In this document: piece by piece, positions 34,759-42,872 of the stretch
Layout of the letters: each line of letters starts with the position of its first letter
Position numbering within the stretch: position 1 is the stretch's first letter
Assembly (NCBI GenBank): GCA_029961075.1
Contig: JASBVL010000106.1
Span: forward strand, 1-64,000
Direction of reading: 5' to 3'
DNA from: Sphaerobacter sp.
GTDB taxonomy: Bacteria; Chloroflexota; Chloroflexia; Thermomicrobiales; Thermomicrobiaceae
Length of the DNA stretch: 64,000 bases
The notes under the pieces: generated by a model
What the model was told of the DNA's origin: nothing
Seen by the model: the letters and a program-made list of their open reading frames with translations, nothing else
Databases searched by the model: none
Translations under genes and position numbers: made by a program

Positions 34759-35181
34759 CTACGCGTTGCTGGTCGCCGCTGGCTGATACGTCGGGGCGTG
34801 GGCCTGGATGATCTCCGCGATCGCGCGCGGTGAGCGGTCGCGGAGGCTGGCAACCCACTGGGTATCGTGGAGATAGAGGTCCACGTCGAAGGTGAAGGCA
34901 TCGGCGCGCTCCAGCTCGGCCCAGCGCCGGTAGAGGGCATCGAGCCAGGTGAAGCCGGTCGCCTCGACCCGGAGGGTGCAGACGCCCTTGCCGCGGATGT
35001 AGGTCAGCTCCTCGCCGAACCAGACGCGGGCGTCGCCCGTCGACTCGATGGCCTCTTTGAGCGCGTGGTAGTGCCGGGGCACGGAGCGGAGCGTGAGGAG
35101 CCAGGCGCCAGGCTTGGTCGGACGCTCGCGGACGTGCCGATACGGTTCGGTCGCTCGACGCCGTCCGAAGAGTCGCACCAT
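34759..35181 (-). CDS. Hypothetical protein, 140 aa
   Basis: ATG 35181 follows directly on GGAGGGGGAG. A basic N-terminus (MVRLFGRRRATEPYRH) leads to an alpha/beta region with LKEAIESTGDARVWFGEELTYIRGKGVCTLRVEATGFTW (described, residues about 42-80), then WVASLRDRSPRAIAEIIQ. No signal peptide, membrane helix or catalytic motif is evident. Codon use matches its neighbours, so it is very likely a real gene of unknown function. Confidence 0.7.
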   Translation of the reverse strand: MVRLFGRRRATEPYRHVRERPTKPGAWLLTLRSVPRHYHALKEAIESTGDARVWFGEELTYIRGKGVCTLRVEATGFTWLDALYRRWAELERADAFTFDVDLYLHDTQWVASLRDRSPRAIAEIIQAHAPTYQPAATSNA

Positions 35182-35336
35182 CTCCCCCTCCGCCTGTCAG
35201 ATCCGCTGGGTCACCGGCGGGCGCGCCGCTCCGCCGGGCCCGACGCACCGACCGCTGTCGCTGGGGGGATTGTACGCGACATCGCGCGGTCCGTCATCTC
35301 CGCCGCCCGGTCGCGGCACCACGGCGGGGGGTGCGG

Positions 35337-35825
35337 TCACTGCACGGTGACGGTGCCCAGCATGGTGGGGTGGATGGTGCACCAGTACGGGTGCTCGCCG
35401 GGCTGGTCGAAGGTGAAGCGGAAGGTCGCCCCCGGGTCCAGGATCGGTGACTCCCACACCCCCGTCTGGCTCACGGTGTTGTGGATCGTCGCGCCGTCGT
35501 TCGTCCACTCGACGGTCGTCCCCACCGGCACGGTGAGCGCGGGCGGATCGAAGGCAAAGTCCACGATGCGCACCGGCACCCTCCCGGGCGCGCTGGGCGT
35601 CGCCGCGGCGGGGGCGGTCGTGGTCGGGCCCGGCGTGGCGGCCGGGGTCGGTGGTGGGGTGCCGCCGGGCACCGCGGCCGTCGGCGGCGGTGGCGTGGGC
35701 GTGGGTGTCCCGTTCCCGGCTCCGGTGGCGCCGCCGCAGGCGAGCGTGATGGGGATCAGGACCAGGCCGAGTGCCTGGCGGCGGGTGATGCGCGGGCCGT
35801 GTGCCCAAGGGCTCATCAGCGTCAT
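35337..35825 (-). CDS. Plastocyanin-like cupredoxin lipoprotein, probable Tat substrate
   Basis: 162 aa from ATG 35825 (ATG 35816 is also possible; the ribosome binding site is weak). RITRRQALGL is a twin-arginine motif followed by a short hydrophobic core and lipobox TLAC. A Pro/Thr-rich linker (about residues 38-85) precedes one cupredoxin domain with type-1 copper ligands: His in TIHNT, Cys in YWCTIHP, His in the same motif and Met in PTMLG. It is a surface-anchored electron carrier. It lies just downstream of the CHRD-like gene (60-base gap), possibly co-transcribed. Confidence 0.9.
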   Translation of the reverse strand: MTLMSPWAHGPRITRRQALGLVLIPITLACGGATGAGNGTPTPTPPPPTAAVPGGTPPPTPAATPGPTTTAPAAATPSAPGRVPVRIVDFAFDPPALTVPVGTTVEWTNDGATIHNTVSQTGVWESPILDPGATFRFTFDQPGEHPYWCTIHPTMLGTVTVQ

Positions 35826-35885
35826 CTTTCACGGGAGGCACCGGGCCGGGCAGGCGCCCGGCCCGGTGCCGGCACGTCCGATGGG

Positions 35886-36413
35886 TCAGGCCGCGCGGCG
35901 GCGCAGGAGGGCCCCGCCGCCGATCGCCAGCGCGCCGATCACCGCCGCGCCGCCGGCGAGCCAGCCGGCGGCCCCGGTGCGCGGGTGCCCGGTGCCGGGT
36001 GCGACCTGGGCGACCGCCGGGATGTTGCCGCAGGAGACATAGACCGCGGCTTCCTGCGGCGACTTGTGCACGTTGATCGCGAAGTTCCCGTTCATCAGCG
36101 CCGTCAAGGACACCGGAACCATGGTCTCCGACTGCCCATTCTCGACGTTGGTGAGCGGATAGCGGGGCTGCGGGTTCAGGTTGGCGCAGGTGCCCTCATG
36201 GATGTGGGCCGGCTGCGGTCCGGCCGGCGCCCCGGTCAGGTTGAGGACCACGCGCGTCTGATCCCCCATCGCGGTCAGCGTCGCCGTCCCCATCTCGCCC
36301 GAGTCGTTCTGGGCGGACAGCGTGACGGTGACCTCGTCGGCGGCGCTTGCCGGCGCCACGGCAAACAACGCGAGGAGTGCGCCCAGAGCCAACGCGACCC
36401 AGATGCGCTTCAT
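35886..36413 (-). CDS. CHRD-like secreted protein with C-terminal sorting-type signal
   Basis: 175 aa from ATG 36413. A signal peptide (MKRIWVALALGALLALFAVAPASA) precedes a CHRD-like beta-sandwich with AHIHEGTCANLNP and INVHKSPQEAAVYVSCGNIP, the histidine motif typical of these domains. The C-terminus has HPRTG followed by a Gly/Ala-rich hydrophobic helix and the basic tail RRRAA, the layout of an LPxTG-type cell-wall sorting signal with a changed pentapeptide. A sortase gene is present at 59302-60087. Function of CHRD domains is not known. Confidence 0.8.
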   Translation of the reverse strand: MKRIWVALALGALLALFAVAPASAADEVTVTLSAQNDSGEMGTATLTAMGDQTRVVLNLTGAPAGPQPAHIHEGTCANLNPQPRYPLTNVENGQSETMVPVSLTALMNGNFAINVHKSPQEAAVYVSCGNIPAVAQVAPGTGHPRTGAAGWLAGGAAVIGALAIGGGALLRRRAA

Positions 36414-36577
36414 CGGTGGTGCCCTTTCACGTCGCGGCCCGGCGGGGATCGCCGGCCGTTCCCGGTCACCCGTGCGACGATTGCACGGGCCTGTGTCGCT
36501 CTCACAGCGCTTACGTGTGAGCGGCGGCCCCGGATGGGGGCATGCCCGTGGGCCGCGGTGGGCGCGATCGCGCTGCG

Positions 36578-36586
36578 TGATACAAT
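36578..36586 (+). promoter_or_regulatory. Extended -10 promoter for map
   Basis: TGATACAAT: TACAAT at 36581-36586 with the TG of an extended -10 at 36578-36579, 65 bases before the map GTG start. Confidence 0.5.
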
Positions 36587-36651
36587 CGCCAGGTTGGTGG
36601 ACTTCCGGGAACGGGGTGGGTCAACCTCGGCGGCTGACGAGGGTAGCGACA

Positions 36652-37401
36652 GTGGGGATTGTCCTGAAGCAGCGGGAGCAGATCGCGACGATGCGCGCGG
36701 CCGGCCGGATCGTTGCCGAGACCCTGCTCGTCGTCCAGGAGGCCGTCCGGCCGGGTGTGACAACGCAGGAGCTCGACGCGCTGGCCGAGGCGTACATCCG
36801 CCGCGCGGGCGCGACGCCCGCCTATAAGGGCTACCGCGGCTTCCCGGCCACGATCTGCGCCTCGGTCAACGAGGAGGTCGTCCACGGTATCCCGGGGCCG
36901 CGCGTCTTGCAGGACGGGGACATCATCAGCATCGACGTCGGTGCGCGCTATCGCGGGTACTATGGCGACGCGACCGTGACCCTGCCGGTCGGGACGATCA
37001 CGCTGGAGGCGCAGCGGCTGCTCGACGTCTGTCGCGAGTCGCTCGACATCGGCATCGAGCAGGCGCGGGCCGGCCGGCGGCTGACCGACATCTCGGCTGC
37101 CATTCAGGCCTACGTCGAGGGCCACGGCTTCTCGGTTATCCGCGACCTCTACGGACACGGTATCGGCCGGCGCCTGCACGAGGATCCGCTGCTGCCGCAC
37201 TACGGCCGGCCGGGGCAGGGGCCGATCCTCCGCCCGGGCCTGGTGCTGACGATCGAGCCGATGATCGCGGCCGGCGCCCCCGACTGGCGCACGCTGGAGG
37301 ACCGATGGACGGTCGTCACCCGGGACGGCAGCCTCGCGGCGCAGTTCGAGCACACCGTGGCCATCACCGAGAACGGCCCGGAGATCCTCACGCTGCCCTG
37401 A
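36652..37401 (+). CDS. map: Methionine aminopeptidase, type I
   Basis: 249 aa from GTG 36652 with GAGGGT upstream; this start yields the usual MAP beginning (V-G-I-V-L-K-Q-R-E-Q-I-A-T-M-R-A-A-G). Pita-bread fold with all five metal ligands: Asp in SIDVGA, Asp in GDATVT, His in YGHGIGRRLHEDP, Glu in TIEPMI and Glu in QFEHTVAIT. It removes N-terminal Met from nascent proteins, an essential function. A frame extending upstream to 36322 carries no family similarity. It stands alone, away from the usual secY-adk-map-infA cluster. Confidence 0.95.
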   Translation: MGIVLKQREQIATMRAAGRIVAETLLVVQEAVRPGVTTQELDALAEAYIRRAGATPAYKGYRGFPATICASVNEEVVHGIPGPRVLQDGDIISIDVGARYRGYYGDATVTLPVGTITLEAQRLLDVCRESLDIGIEQARAGRRLTDISAAIQAYVEGHGFSVIRDLYGHGIGRRLHEDPLLPHYGRPGQGPILRPGLVLTIEPMIAAGAPDWRTLEDRWTVVTRDGSLAAQFEHTVAITENGPEILTLP

Positions 37402-37539
37402 GTCGCGGCGTCGGGCCACACGGGCCCGCATGCCCCCGCGCGCCGCGGTTTGGCGGCGGCCAGCGCACCGCTCCGCTCCCCGCTGACCGATCTGCGACCT
37501 GACGCAGCCGAACCCGCTGCCCTCCGGGGCGGCGCCGGC

Positions 37540-38457
37540 CTACTCTCCCGTCTCGGTCGGGCGCGGCGTGGTTGCGGGCCGCGGGGCCGTCCGCGGCCGG
37601 CTGCTGGCGATGGCGAGGCCGAGGAAGATCACCGCCACGCCGAGCCAGCCCTGCCAGCCGAGCGTCTCATCGAGCAGCAGCCAGCCCCAGGCCACCCCAA
37701 CGACCGGGATGATGTAGGTCGTGTAGGAGGCGCGCGTCGCCCCGACCTCCGCGATCAGGCGGTAGTAGAGGATGTAGGCCGCGCCCGTCGGCAGGAGGCC
37801 GAGCGCGAGCCAGGAGACGGCGCGCGTCAGGGTGAGGTCGGTGGCACCGACATCGCCGAACAGCAGGGCGATCGGCGCCAGGAGAACGGCGGCGATGGTG
37901 AGCTGCGTCGCGGCGATGGCGATCGGCGCGCCGCGGACATAGCGGCGCGCGTAGGCGAAGGCGACCCCATAGCACAGGCTGGAGGCCAGGAGGGCGAGCA
38001 CCCCTTGCCCGGAGGCGGTGCCGAGCGTCGCCGGGTCGATGCCGGTGAGCAGCGCGACGCCGGTGAACCCCACCACGATCCCGACGAGCTTGGCGGCGGT
38101 GATGCGCTCGGTTCGGAACGCCAGCGTGGCCAGTAGCAGGGTGAAGAAGGGCGTCGTGGCGTTCAGCACGGCGGCCAGGCTGGACGTGACGCGCTCCTCG
38201 GCCCAGGCGATCAGCACGAAGGGGAGGATGTTGCCGGTGACGGCCATCACCACGAGGTGGCCGAGCTCCGCCGGGCGCCGCTGGAGGCGGAGGCCCGACA
38301 GGCGGGCGGCGATCACCAGGAAGGCCGCGCCGAGCGCCAGGCGGCCGGCGACCAGGGTGAGCGGGTTGACCCCAGCGACCACGACCTTGATGAGGACGTA
38401 CGACGACCCCCAGATGGCCGACAGCAGCAGCAGGTTGGTCAGGTGTGACGCTCTCAC
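37540..38457 (-). CDS. EamA/DMT-family transporter
   Basis: 305 aa from GTG 38457 (GGGGGGAG upstream). Ten hydrophobic segments in two EamA repeats; the first begins LLLLSAIWGSSYVLIKV and includes LNATTPFFTLLLATLAF, the second includes GTASGQGVLALLASSLCYG and TTYIIPVVGVAWGWLLLDE. The C-terminal 15 residues are a Pro/Thr/Arg tail. Drug/metabolite exporters of this type move amino acids or small metabolites; the substrate is unknown. Confidence 0.9.
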   Translation of the reverse strand: MRASHLTNLLLLSAIWGSSYVLIKVVVAGVNPLTLVAGRLALGAAFLVIAARLSGLRLQRRPAELGHLVVMAVTGNILPFVLIAWAEERVTSSLAAVLNATTPFFTLLLATLAFRTERITAAKLVGIVVGFTGVALLTGIDPATLGTASGQGVLALLASSLCYGVAFAYARRYVRGAPIAIAATQLTIAAVLLAPIALLFGDVGATDLTLTRAVSWLALGLLPTGAAYILYYRLIAEVGATRASYTTYIIPVVGVAWGWLLLDETLGWQGWLGVAVIFLGLAIASSRPRTAPRPATTPRPTETGE

Positions 38458-38597
38458 CGCTCCCCCCTTCGCCTCCCGCGTATTTGTACCCCAGGCAGGC
38501 GCCTGAGGGACATAGGGCAGGCGCGGGCACGCGGGATGCGCCGCGGCAAGCCGGAGCGCCGGGATACGGGCCCGCCGCTGCTCGGGGGAGGTGGCCG

Positions 38598-39231
38598 ATG
38601 GATGGCTACCTGGCGGTCGTGACGAAGCGCGAGGTGCGGCAGTACGCCGATCGCCCGCTCCCGCGCGCGCAGCTCATCCGCATCCTTGGAGGCTGGCCGC
38701 GTGGCGGGCAGCTCGCAGAACCGGCAGCCGTGGCGGTTCACGGCCGTCACCGATCGCGCGCGGCTGGATGCCCTGGCCGAGACGGTCTACACCGCCGCGA
38801 ACCTGCGCGGCTGCGCCGCGGCTGTGGTGATCGACCTGGAGTCGGAGCGGCAAGGTTTCGATGGCGGCCGGGCGGCGCAGAACATGATGATCGCGGCCTG
38901 GAACGACGGGGTCGGGTCCTGCCCGAACGGGCTCACCGATGCGGACCGGGCGCGGGAGATCCTGGGGATCCCCAGCGGCCGCTCCCTCCTCATCATCCTC
39001 ACCTTCGGCTATCCGGTGCGCCCGCCGCGGGTGGAAGGTCGCGACCCGGCCGATGTCCTGCGGCGGATCAATCGCCGGCCGCTGGAGGAGCTGGTGCGCT
39101 GGCGCGAGCCTGCCGGCTCGTCGTCGGCCCGGAGGTCGAGGACGCGGCCCGCGGTCAGCCGCACGAGGTCGACCGGGGTGATGGCGAACACGGCGTTGGG
39201 GGTGCCCGCGGCGGCCCAGACCCGGTCGTAG
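38598..39231 (+). pseudogene. Nitroreductase-family gene, frameshifted and fused at its 3' end
   Basis: ATG 38598 behind GGGGGAGG starts MDGYLAVVTKREVRQYADRP, a nitroreductase N-terminus, but the frame breaks at about 38686. One extra T in CCTTGG moves it; removing it gives I-L-E-A-G-R-V-A-G-S-S-Q-N-R-Q-P-W-R-F, the FMN-binding block. The rest (AAVVIDLESER, AAQNMMIAAWNDGVGSCPNG, GIPSGRSLLIILTFGYP) continues to RRPLEELVRWRE, where family members normally end. No stop follows there; reading continues 35 codons antisense into the YbaK gene. Probably a degenerate or mis-assembled gene. Confidence 0.7.
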
Positions 39232-39587
39232 GCGAGGAGGTCGGCGTCGACGTAGGTGGGGAGGGGGTGGGTGTGCCCGACCGGCGGCGTGCCGCCGATC
39301 ACGTAGCCCGTCGCGGCGCGGGCTTGCTCCGCGTCGGCTCGCTTCACGGGCTGGCCGCACGCCGCGGCGAGCTTGCGCGTGTCGACGCGGTTCGCGCCGG
39401 AGGCAAGCACCAGGACGGGGCTGTGTCCGGCGAGGAAGACGAGCGACTTGACGATCCGCGCGGGAGTCGTGCCGATCGCGGCGGCCGCCTCGGCCGCGGT
39501 GCGCGTGCTCTCGGCGAACTCGACGACCTCGACGTCGAGGGACGCCGCCGCGAGGGCCGCGCGAACCCGCTCGATGGATGGATGCAT
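39009..39587 (-). CDS. YbaK/ProX-family aminoacyl-tRNA editing-domain protein with abnormal C-terminal tail
   Basis: 192 aa from ATG 39587 with GGGGGAGG upstream. YbaK fold: EVVEFAESTRTAAEAAAAIG, ARIVKSLVFLAG (with the conserved Lys), GANRVDTRKLAAACG, GGTPPVGHTHPLPTYVD. Proteins of this family deacylate mischarged tRNA (Cys-tRNAPro, Ala-tRNAPro). The domain should end after AITPVDLVRLTAGRVLDL; instead about 40 low-complexity Arg/Ser residues follow that are antisense to the nitroreductase 3' end. The normal stop codon seems to have been lost together with that of the convergent gene. Confidence 0.8.
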   Translation of the reverse strand: MHPSIERVRAALAAASLDVEVVEFAESTRTAAEAAAAIGTTPARIVKSLVFLAGHSPVLVLASGANRVDTRKLAAACGQPVKRADAEQARAATGYVIGGTPPVGHTHPLPTYVDADLLAYDRVWAAAGTPNAVFAITPVDLVRLTAGRVLDLRADDEPAGSRQRTSSSSGRRLIRRRTSAGSRPSTRGGRTG

Positions 39588-39705
39588 GCCTCCCCCTTTC
39601 CCGGTGACCGTGGACGCGGCCCGATCATAGGCCATCCGGGCTGCCTGGTGCACCGGCCGGGTGCCGGGCCGCCGCCCCGGCCTGCGGGTGCCGCGGTGGG
39701 CCGGG

Positions 39706-39711
39706 TACAAT
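39706..39711 (+). promoter_or_regulatory. -10 box TACAAT for the zinc-ribbon membrane protein
   Basis: TACAAT at 39706-39711, 79 bases before the start at 39790 and divergent from the YbaK gene. The -35 region is not clear. Confidence 0.4.
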
Positions 39712-39789
39712 CAGGAGCCACGACGCCACGGTCCGCACCATGCATCGTCGGCGCCCCGGACCGTGAGCCAGCCGAGAGGGGTGTCCGCC

Positions 39790-40515
39790 ATGTACTGTCC
39801 CCGCTGTGGGGCATCCCAGCCCCTGGGCAGCCGCCGCTGCGTGCGGTGTGGCCATCCGTTCACGCGCCGCGGATACGCCCGGTTGCGGCCCCCAAGCCCT
39901 CCCGCGCGGAGCCAGCCCGCGCCCCGCGCTCGTGCGTCGGAGCCGGGCCCCGGCATCGGCCGGCGTGCACAGGGCTGCCTGGCGCTCCTGATTCTGACCG
40001 TCGTGCTGATCCTGGCCGGGGTCGCCACGTTCAGGAGTCTGGTCCGCCCCGCCGTCAGTCGCGTCGTCAGCGAGCGCCTGGAGATGCCGTGGCCCACGGC
40101 GGCGGATCAGCCAGCATCCGCCCCGGCGGCGACGGCGCCGGCCCCGGCTCCCGGCGGCCGCCAGGTGGTCATCACGCAGGACGAACTGAATCAGCGGATC
40201 GAGGCGAACCGCGCGCGCATCCAGCCGCTCGACAGCGCCCGGGTGGAGATCGCGCCCGGGGCCTTCGCGATCGCCTTTCAGGCGTATGGGCTCAGCGGGC
40301 GCTACCAGGGGCAGGTGAGCGTGGTGGACGGCCAGGTGACGCTCAGTGGCGGGCGGATTACCGGGCCGCTGGGGTGGGTGGTCGCGCCGGGAGTGATCGA
40401 GTCGGCGCTGAACGAGCAGCTCCGCGCCGGCTTGGTTGAGTCGGGGCTGGCGGTCGAATCGGTCACCCTGCAGGAGGGGCAGATGACGGTCACGCTGGCG
40501 CCGTCGTCGAGTTGA
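39790..40515 (+). CDS. Zinc-ribbon, single-pass membrane protein of unknown function
   Basis: 241 aa from ATG 39790 (GAGAGGGG upstream). Residues 1-25 form a zinc ribbon (MYCPRCGASQPLGSRRCVRCG) with two CxxC pairs; a Pro/Arg-rich linker leads to one membrane helix (LALLILTVVLILAGVATF, about residues 64-81). The outer C-terminal part after an Ala/Pro linker has VVITQDELNQRIEANRARI and a beta-rich segment ending in VESVTLQEGQMTVTLA, which resembles lipid-binding DUF2993/LmeA-like domains. The 3' end overlaps the convergent metallopeptidase gene by 26 bases. Confidence 0.75.
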   Translation: MYCPRCGASQPLGSRRCVRCGHPFTRRGYARLRPPSPPARSQPAPRARASEPGPGIGRRAQGCLALLILTVVLILAGVATFRSLVRPAVSRVVSERLEMPWPTAADQPASAPAATAPAPAPGGRQVVITQDELNQRIEANRARIQPLDSARVEIAPGAFAIAFQAYGLSGRYQGQVSVVDGQVTLSGGRITGPLGWVVAPGVIESALNEQLRAGLVESGLAVESVTLQEGQMTVTLAPSSS

Positions 40516-41080
40516 GGGGGACCGGATGGATCAGCACGGCCGGCCAGCCCCGGTGCGGCCGGGCGGGCCAGCCGGCTGCGCGGGCCTCGGCCAGGTTGTC
40601 GGGCCAATCCTTCCGGCGGTGGCGGTAGCCGGCGTACCACGCGGCGTAGGCGTCCACGAGCTGCCGCCACTCTCCCCGTCGCCCGGCACGAAATGCCAGC
40701 GCGAAGTGCCAGGCCTGCACCTCGCGCGGGTCGTGGTCACCGAAGCGGACGGTGCGGCGATCGGCGCCGGCGTGCCGGTGCGCCGCGTGTCCCAGCTCGT
40801 GGAGAAACCAGAGGGTCACCGCCTCGACGTAGCGCTCGACGCCGTAGGCCAGCGCCGTCTGGTACCAGCAGGTCCCGCGGGTGTTGACGTAGATGGCGCG
40901 GTCGGCCGGGTGGTGGTAGCTGGAGGTCACCTGCCCGTCGTCGACGAGCCAGACGGCCTGGACACCGTACGTCGCGGCCAGGCGCTGCCAGGCGGGCGGC
41001 GCCGGGAACTTGCGCACCAGGTCGAAGCTGACGATGTGGAGCCCAGCGTCGGGCGTCCGAGTCCTGCGTGCCATGGGCAC
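40490..41080 (-). CDS. HExxH zinc metallopeptidase-like protein (ImmA/IrrE-type)
   Basis: 196 aa from GTG 41080, one base after the cysteine desulfurase stop, with GGAG at suitable distance; ATG 41074 is the alternative. The centre has VTLWFLHELGHAAHRHAG (about residues 90-106), an HExxH zincin motif, followed by HDPREVQAWHFALAFRAG, which may supply the third ligand. IrrE-like domains cleave regulatory or phage-type repressors; here neither a helix-turn-helix nor a prophage is nearby. It is coupled to the desulfurase gene by position, but I cannot relate the functions. Confidence 0.7.
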   Translation of the reverse strand: MPMARRTRTPDAGLHIVSFDLVRKFPAPPAWQRLAATYGVQAVWLVDDGQVTSSYHHPADRAIYVNTRGTCWYQTALAYGVERYVEAVTLWFLHELGHAAHRHAGADRRTVRFGDHDPREVQAWHFALAFRAGRRGEWRQLVDAYAAWYAGYRHRRKDWPDNLAEARAAGWPARPHRGWPAVLIHPVPLNSTTAPA

Positions 41081-41081
41081 C

Positions 41082-42245
41082 CTACACTCCTGCCCGGGCG
41101 CGGAGCCGGGCAGCCCCCGCGGCCAGGGCCGCGGCGGCCCGGTCGATCTCGTCCTCGGTGGTCAGCCGTCCCAGGCTGAGCCGCACCGCCCCGATCGCCG
41201 TGTCCGGCGCGACGCCCATGGCGAGGAGGACGGCCGACGGCTCGGTCTGGCCGGCGTGGCAGGCGGAGCCGGTCGAGGCCGCGACCTCGGGGACCGCGCC
41301 GAGCAGGGCGTTGCCGTCGATCCCGGCGAAGCGCACGTTGAGCGTGTTCGGCAGGCGGGCGGTCGGGTGGCCGTTGAGGGTCACGTCGCCGGCCCGCTCC
41401 ACCAGGAGCCGGTGCAGGCGGTCGCGCAGCACCTGCTGGCGCGCGGCCTCGCGCTCCAGCGTGGCGTGTGCCAGCGCCGCGGCGGCCCCCAGCGCGACGA
41501 TCCAGGGCACGTTCTCGGTGCCCGCGCGGCGCCCGCCCTCATGGCCGGCGCCGTGGATCAGCGGCTCCAGGGCCGTGCCGCGCCGAATGTAGAGCGCGCC
41601 GATCCCCTTCGGCGCGTAGAGCTTGTGCCCGGCGATGGTCAAGAGGTCCACGCCGAGGTCGTCGACGCGCGTTGGGACCTTGCCCACGCTCTGCGCCGCG
41701 TCGGTGTGGAGCGGTACCCCGGCCTCGCGGCAGATCGCGGCGATCTCCGCGATCGGTTGCAGCGTGCCGACCTCGTTGTTGGCGTGCATGACCGAGACGA
41801 CCACCGTCTCCGGCCGCAGGGCGCGGCGCACGTCCGCCGGGTCGACCTGGCCGGTGCCATCGACGGGGAGATAGGTGACCGTGACGCCATGCCGCTCGAG
41901 GAAGCGGCAGGTGTTGAGCACCGCCGGGTGCTCGACCACGGTGGTGATGATGTGGGGATGCGCGACCCCGGCGGCCCAGATCCGGCCGACCAGCGCCCAG
42001 TTGTCCGCCTCGCTGCCGCCGCTGGTGAAGACGATCTCGTCCGCGGCGCAGCCGAGGAGCGCCGCCACCTGCTCGCGGGCGCGGGCGACGGCCTCGGCCG
42101 CGGCTCGGCCGTAGGGGTGGTCGCTCGACGGGTTGCCGAAGTGCGGGCTCAGGAACGGCAGGAGGGCGTCACGTACCTCCGGGAGCACGGGGGTCGTGGC
42201 GTTGTAGTCGAGGTAGATCGGGCTCTGGCGAACCCCGGCTGCCAT
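41082..42245 (-). CDS. Cysteine desulfurase (NifS/IscS family)
   Basis: 387 aa from ATG 42245 behind GGGAG. IYLDYNATTPV at the N-terminus, FTSGGSEADNWAL, the cofactor His in VEHPAVL, HTDAAQSVGK, the Schiff-base Lys in IAGHKLYAPKG, and the active-site Cys in ASTGSACHAG near residue 325. It removes sulfur from cysteine as an enzyme persulfide for Fe-S clusters, thiolated tRNA or (given the selenoprotein in the window) possibly selenium delivery; that last link is speculation. No IscU/SufU is adjacent. Confidence 0.94.
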   Translation of the reverse strand: MAAGVRQSPIYLDYNATTPVLPEVRDALLPFLSPHFGNPSSDHPYGRAAAEAVARAREQVAALLGCAADEIVFTSGGSEADNWALVGRIWAAGVAHPHIITTVVEHPAVLNTCRFLERHGVTVTYLPVDGTGQVDPADVRRALRPETVVVSVMHANNEVGTLQPIAEIAAICREAGVPLHTDAAQSVGKVPTRVDDLGVDLLTIAGHKLYAPKGIGALYIRRGTALEPLIHGAGHEGGRRAGTENVPWIVALGAAAALAHATLEREAARQQVLRDRLHRLLVERAGDVTLNGHPTARLPNTLNVRFAGIDGNALLGAVPEVAASTGSACHAGQTEPSAVLLAMGVAPDTAIGAVRLSLGRLTTEDEIDRAAAALAAGAARLRARAGV

Positions 42246-42382
42246 GGGCTGACGCTCCCTGCTTGCTGGCTCAACCTGGCCTGATCCTACCATGCAAGTT
42301 CCGTGCGCCGTAGACCGGGCGTGGTACCATCACACCTCGATTGGGTCGAGAGCAGGCAGGGATCCAAGGGGGTCTCAGCAGG

Positions 42383-42784
42383 ATGGAGCAGCGCGCCACG
42401 TCGCCGGTTGACGTCGTGCGAGCGTCGATCGCGGCGCTGAACCGCGGTGATATCGACGAGGCGCTCGCCTACTGTGCCGACGACATCGTGCTCTGGGCGC
42501 CCGGTCGCGAGCTGGAGGGCCAGGAGGTGCGCGGCAAAGCGCAGCTCCGCCTGGTGCTCGAGTACAGCGAGGCGCGGTGGCCCGACATGTGGGCGGCCGT
42601 CCGCACCATCATCGCCGACGGCGAGCGGGTGGCCGTCGAGATGACCACGGTGGCGACCGAGCGCGGTCAGCGGATCACCCAGCCGATGGCGGCCTTCTAC
42701 CGGGTGCGCGACGGGTTGATCGTGGAGCAGTCGAGCTACTACGACCTCGGCGCCCTGACGCGGGCGTTGGGGGAGGAGTGGTGA
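42383..42784 (+). CDS. SnoaL-like (NTF2-fold) protein
   Basis: 133 aa from ATG 42383. DVVRASIAALNRGDIDEALAYCADDIVLWAPG is the helix-helix-strand start of SnoaL/ketosteroid-isomerase-like domains, and ITQPMAAFYRVRDGLIVEQSSYYDLGALTRALG the typical end. Such cone-shaped proteins are cyclases, isomerases or ligand binders; nothing shows which. It is divergent from the desulfurase; TACCAT at 42325-42330 is a plausible -10. Confidence 0.8.
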   Translation: MEQRATSPVDVVRASIAALNRGDIDEALAYCADDIVLWAPGRELEGQEVRGKAQLRLVLEYSEARWPDMWAAVRTIIADGERVAVEMTTVATERGQRITQPMAAFYRVRDGLIVEQSSYYDLGALTRALGEEW

Positions 42785-42872
42785 GAACGCGCGCCGGGCG
42801 TCACCGGTCATCCCGGGTGCGTGGCCCGGGTCTCGTCGTGGGTCGGCTGCGTGCGTGACGCGCGCCGCGTGG

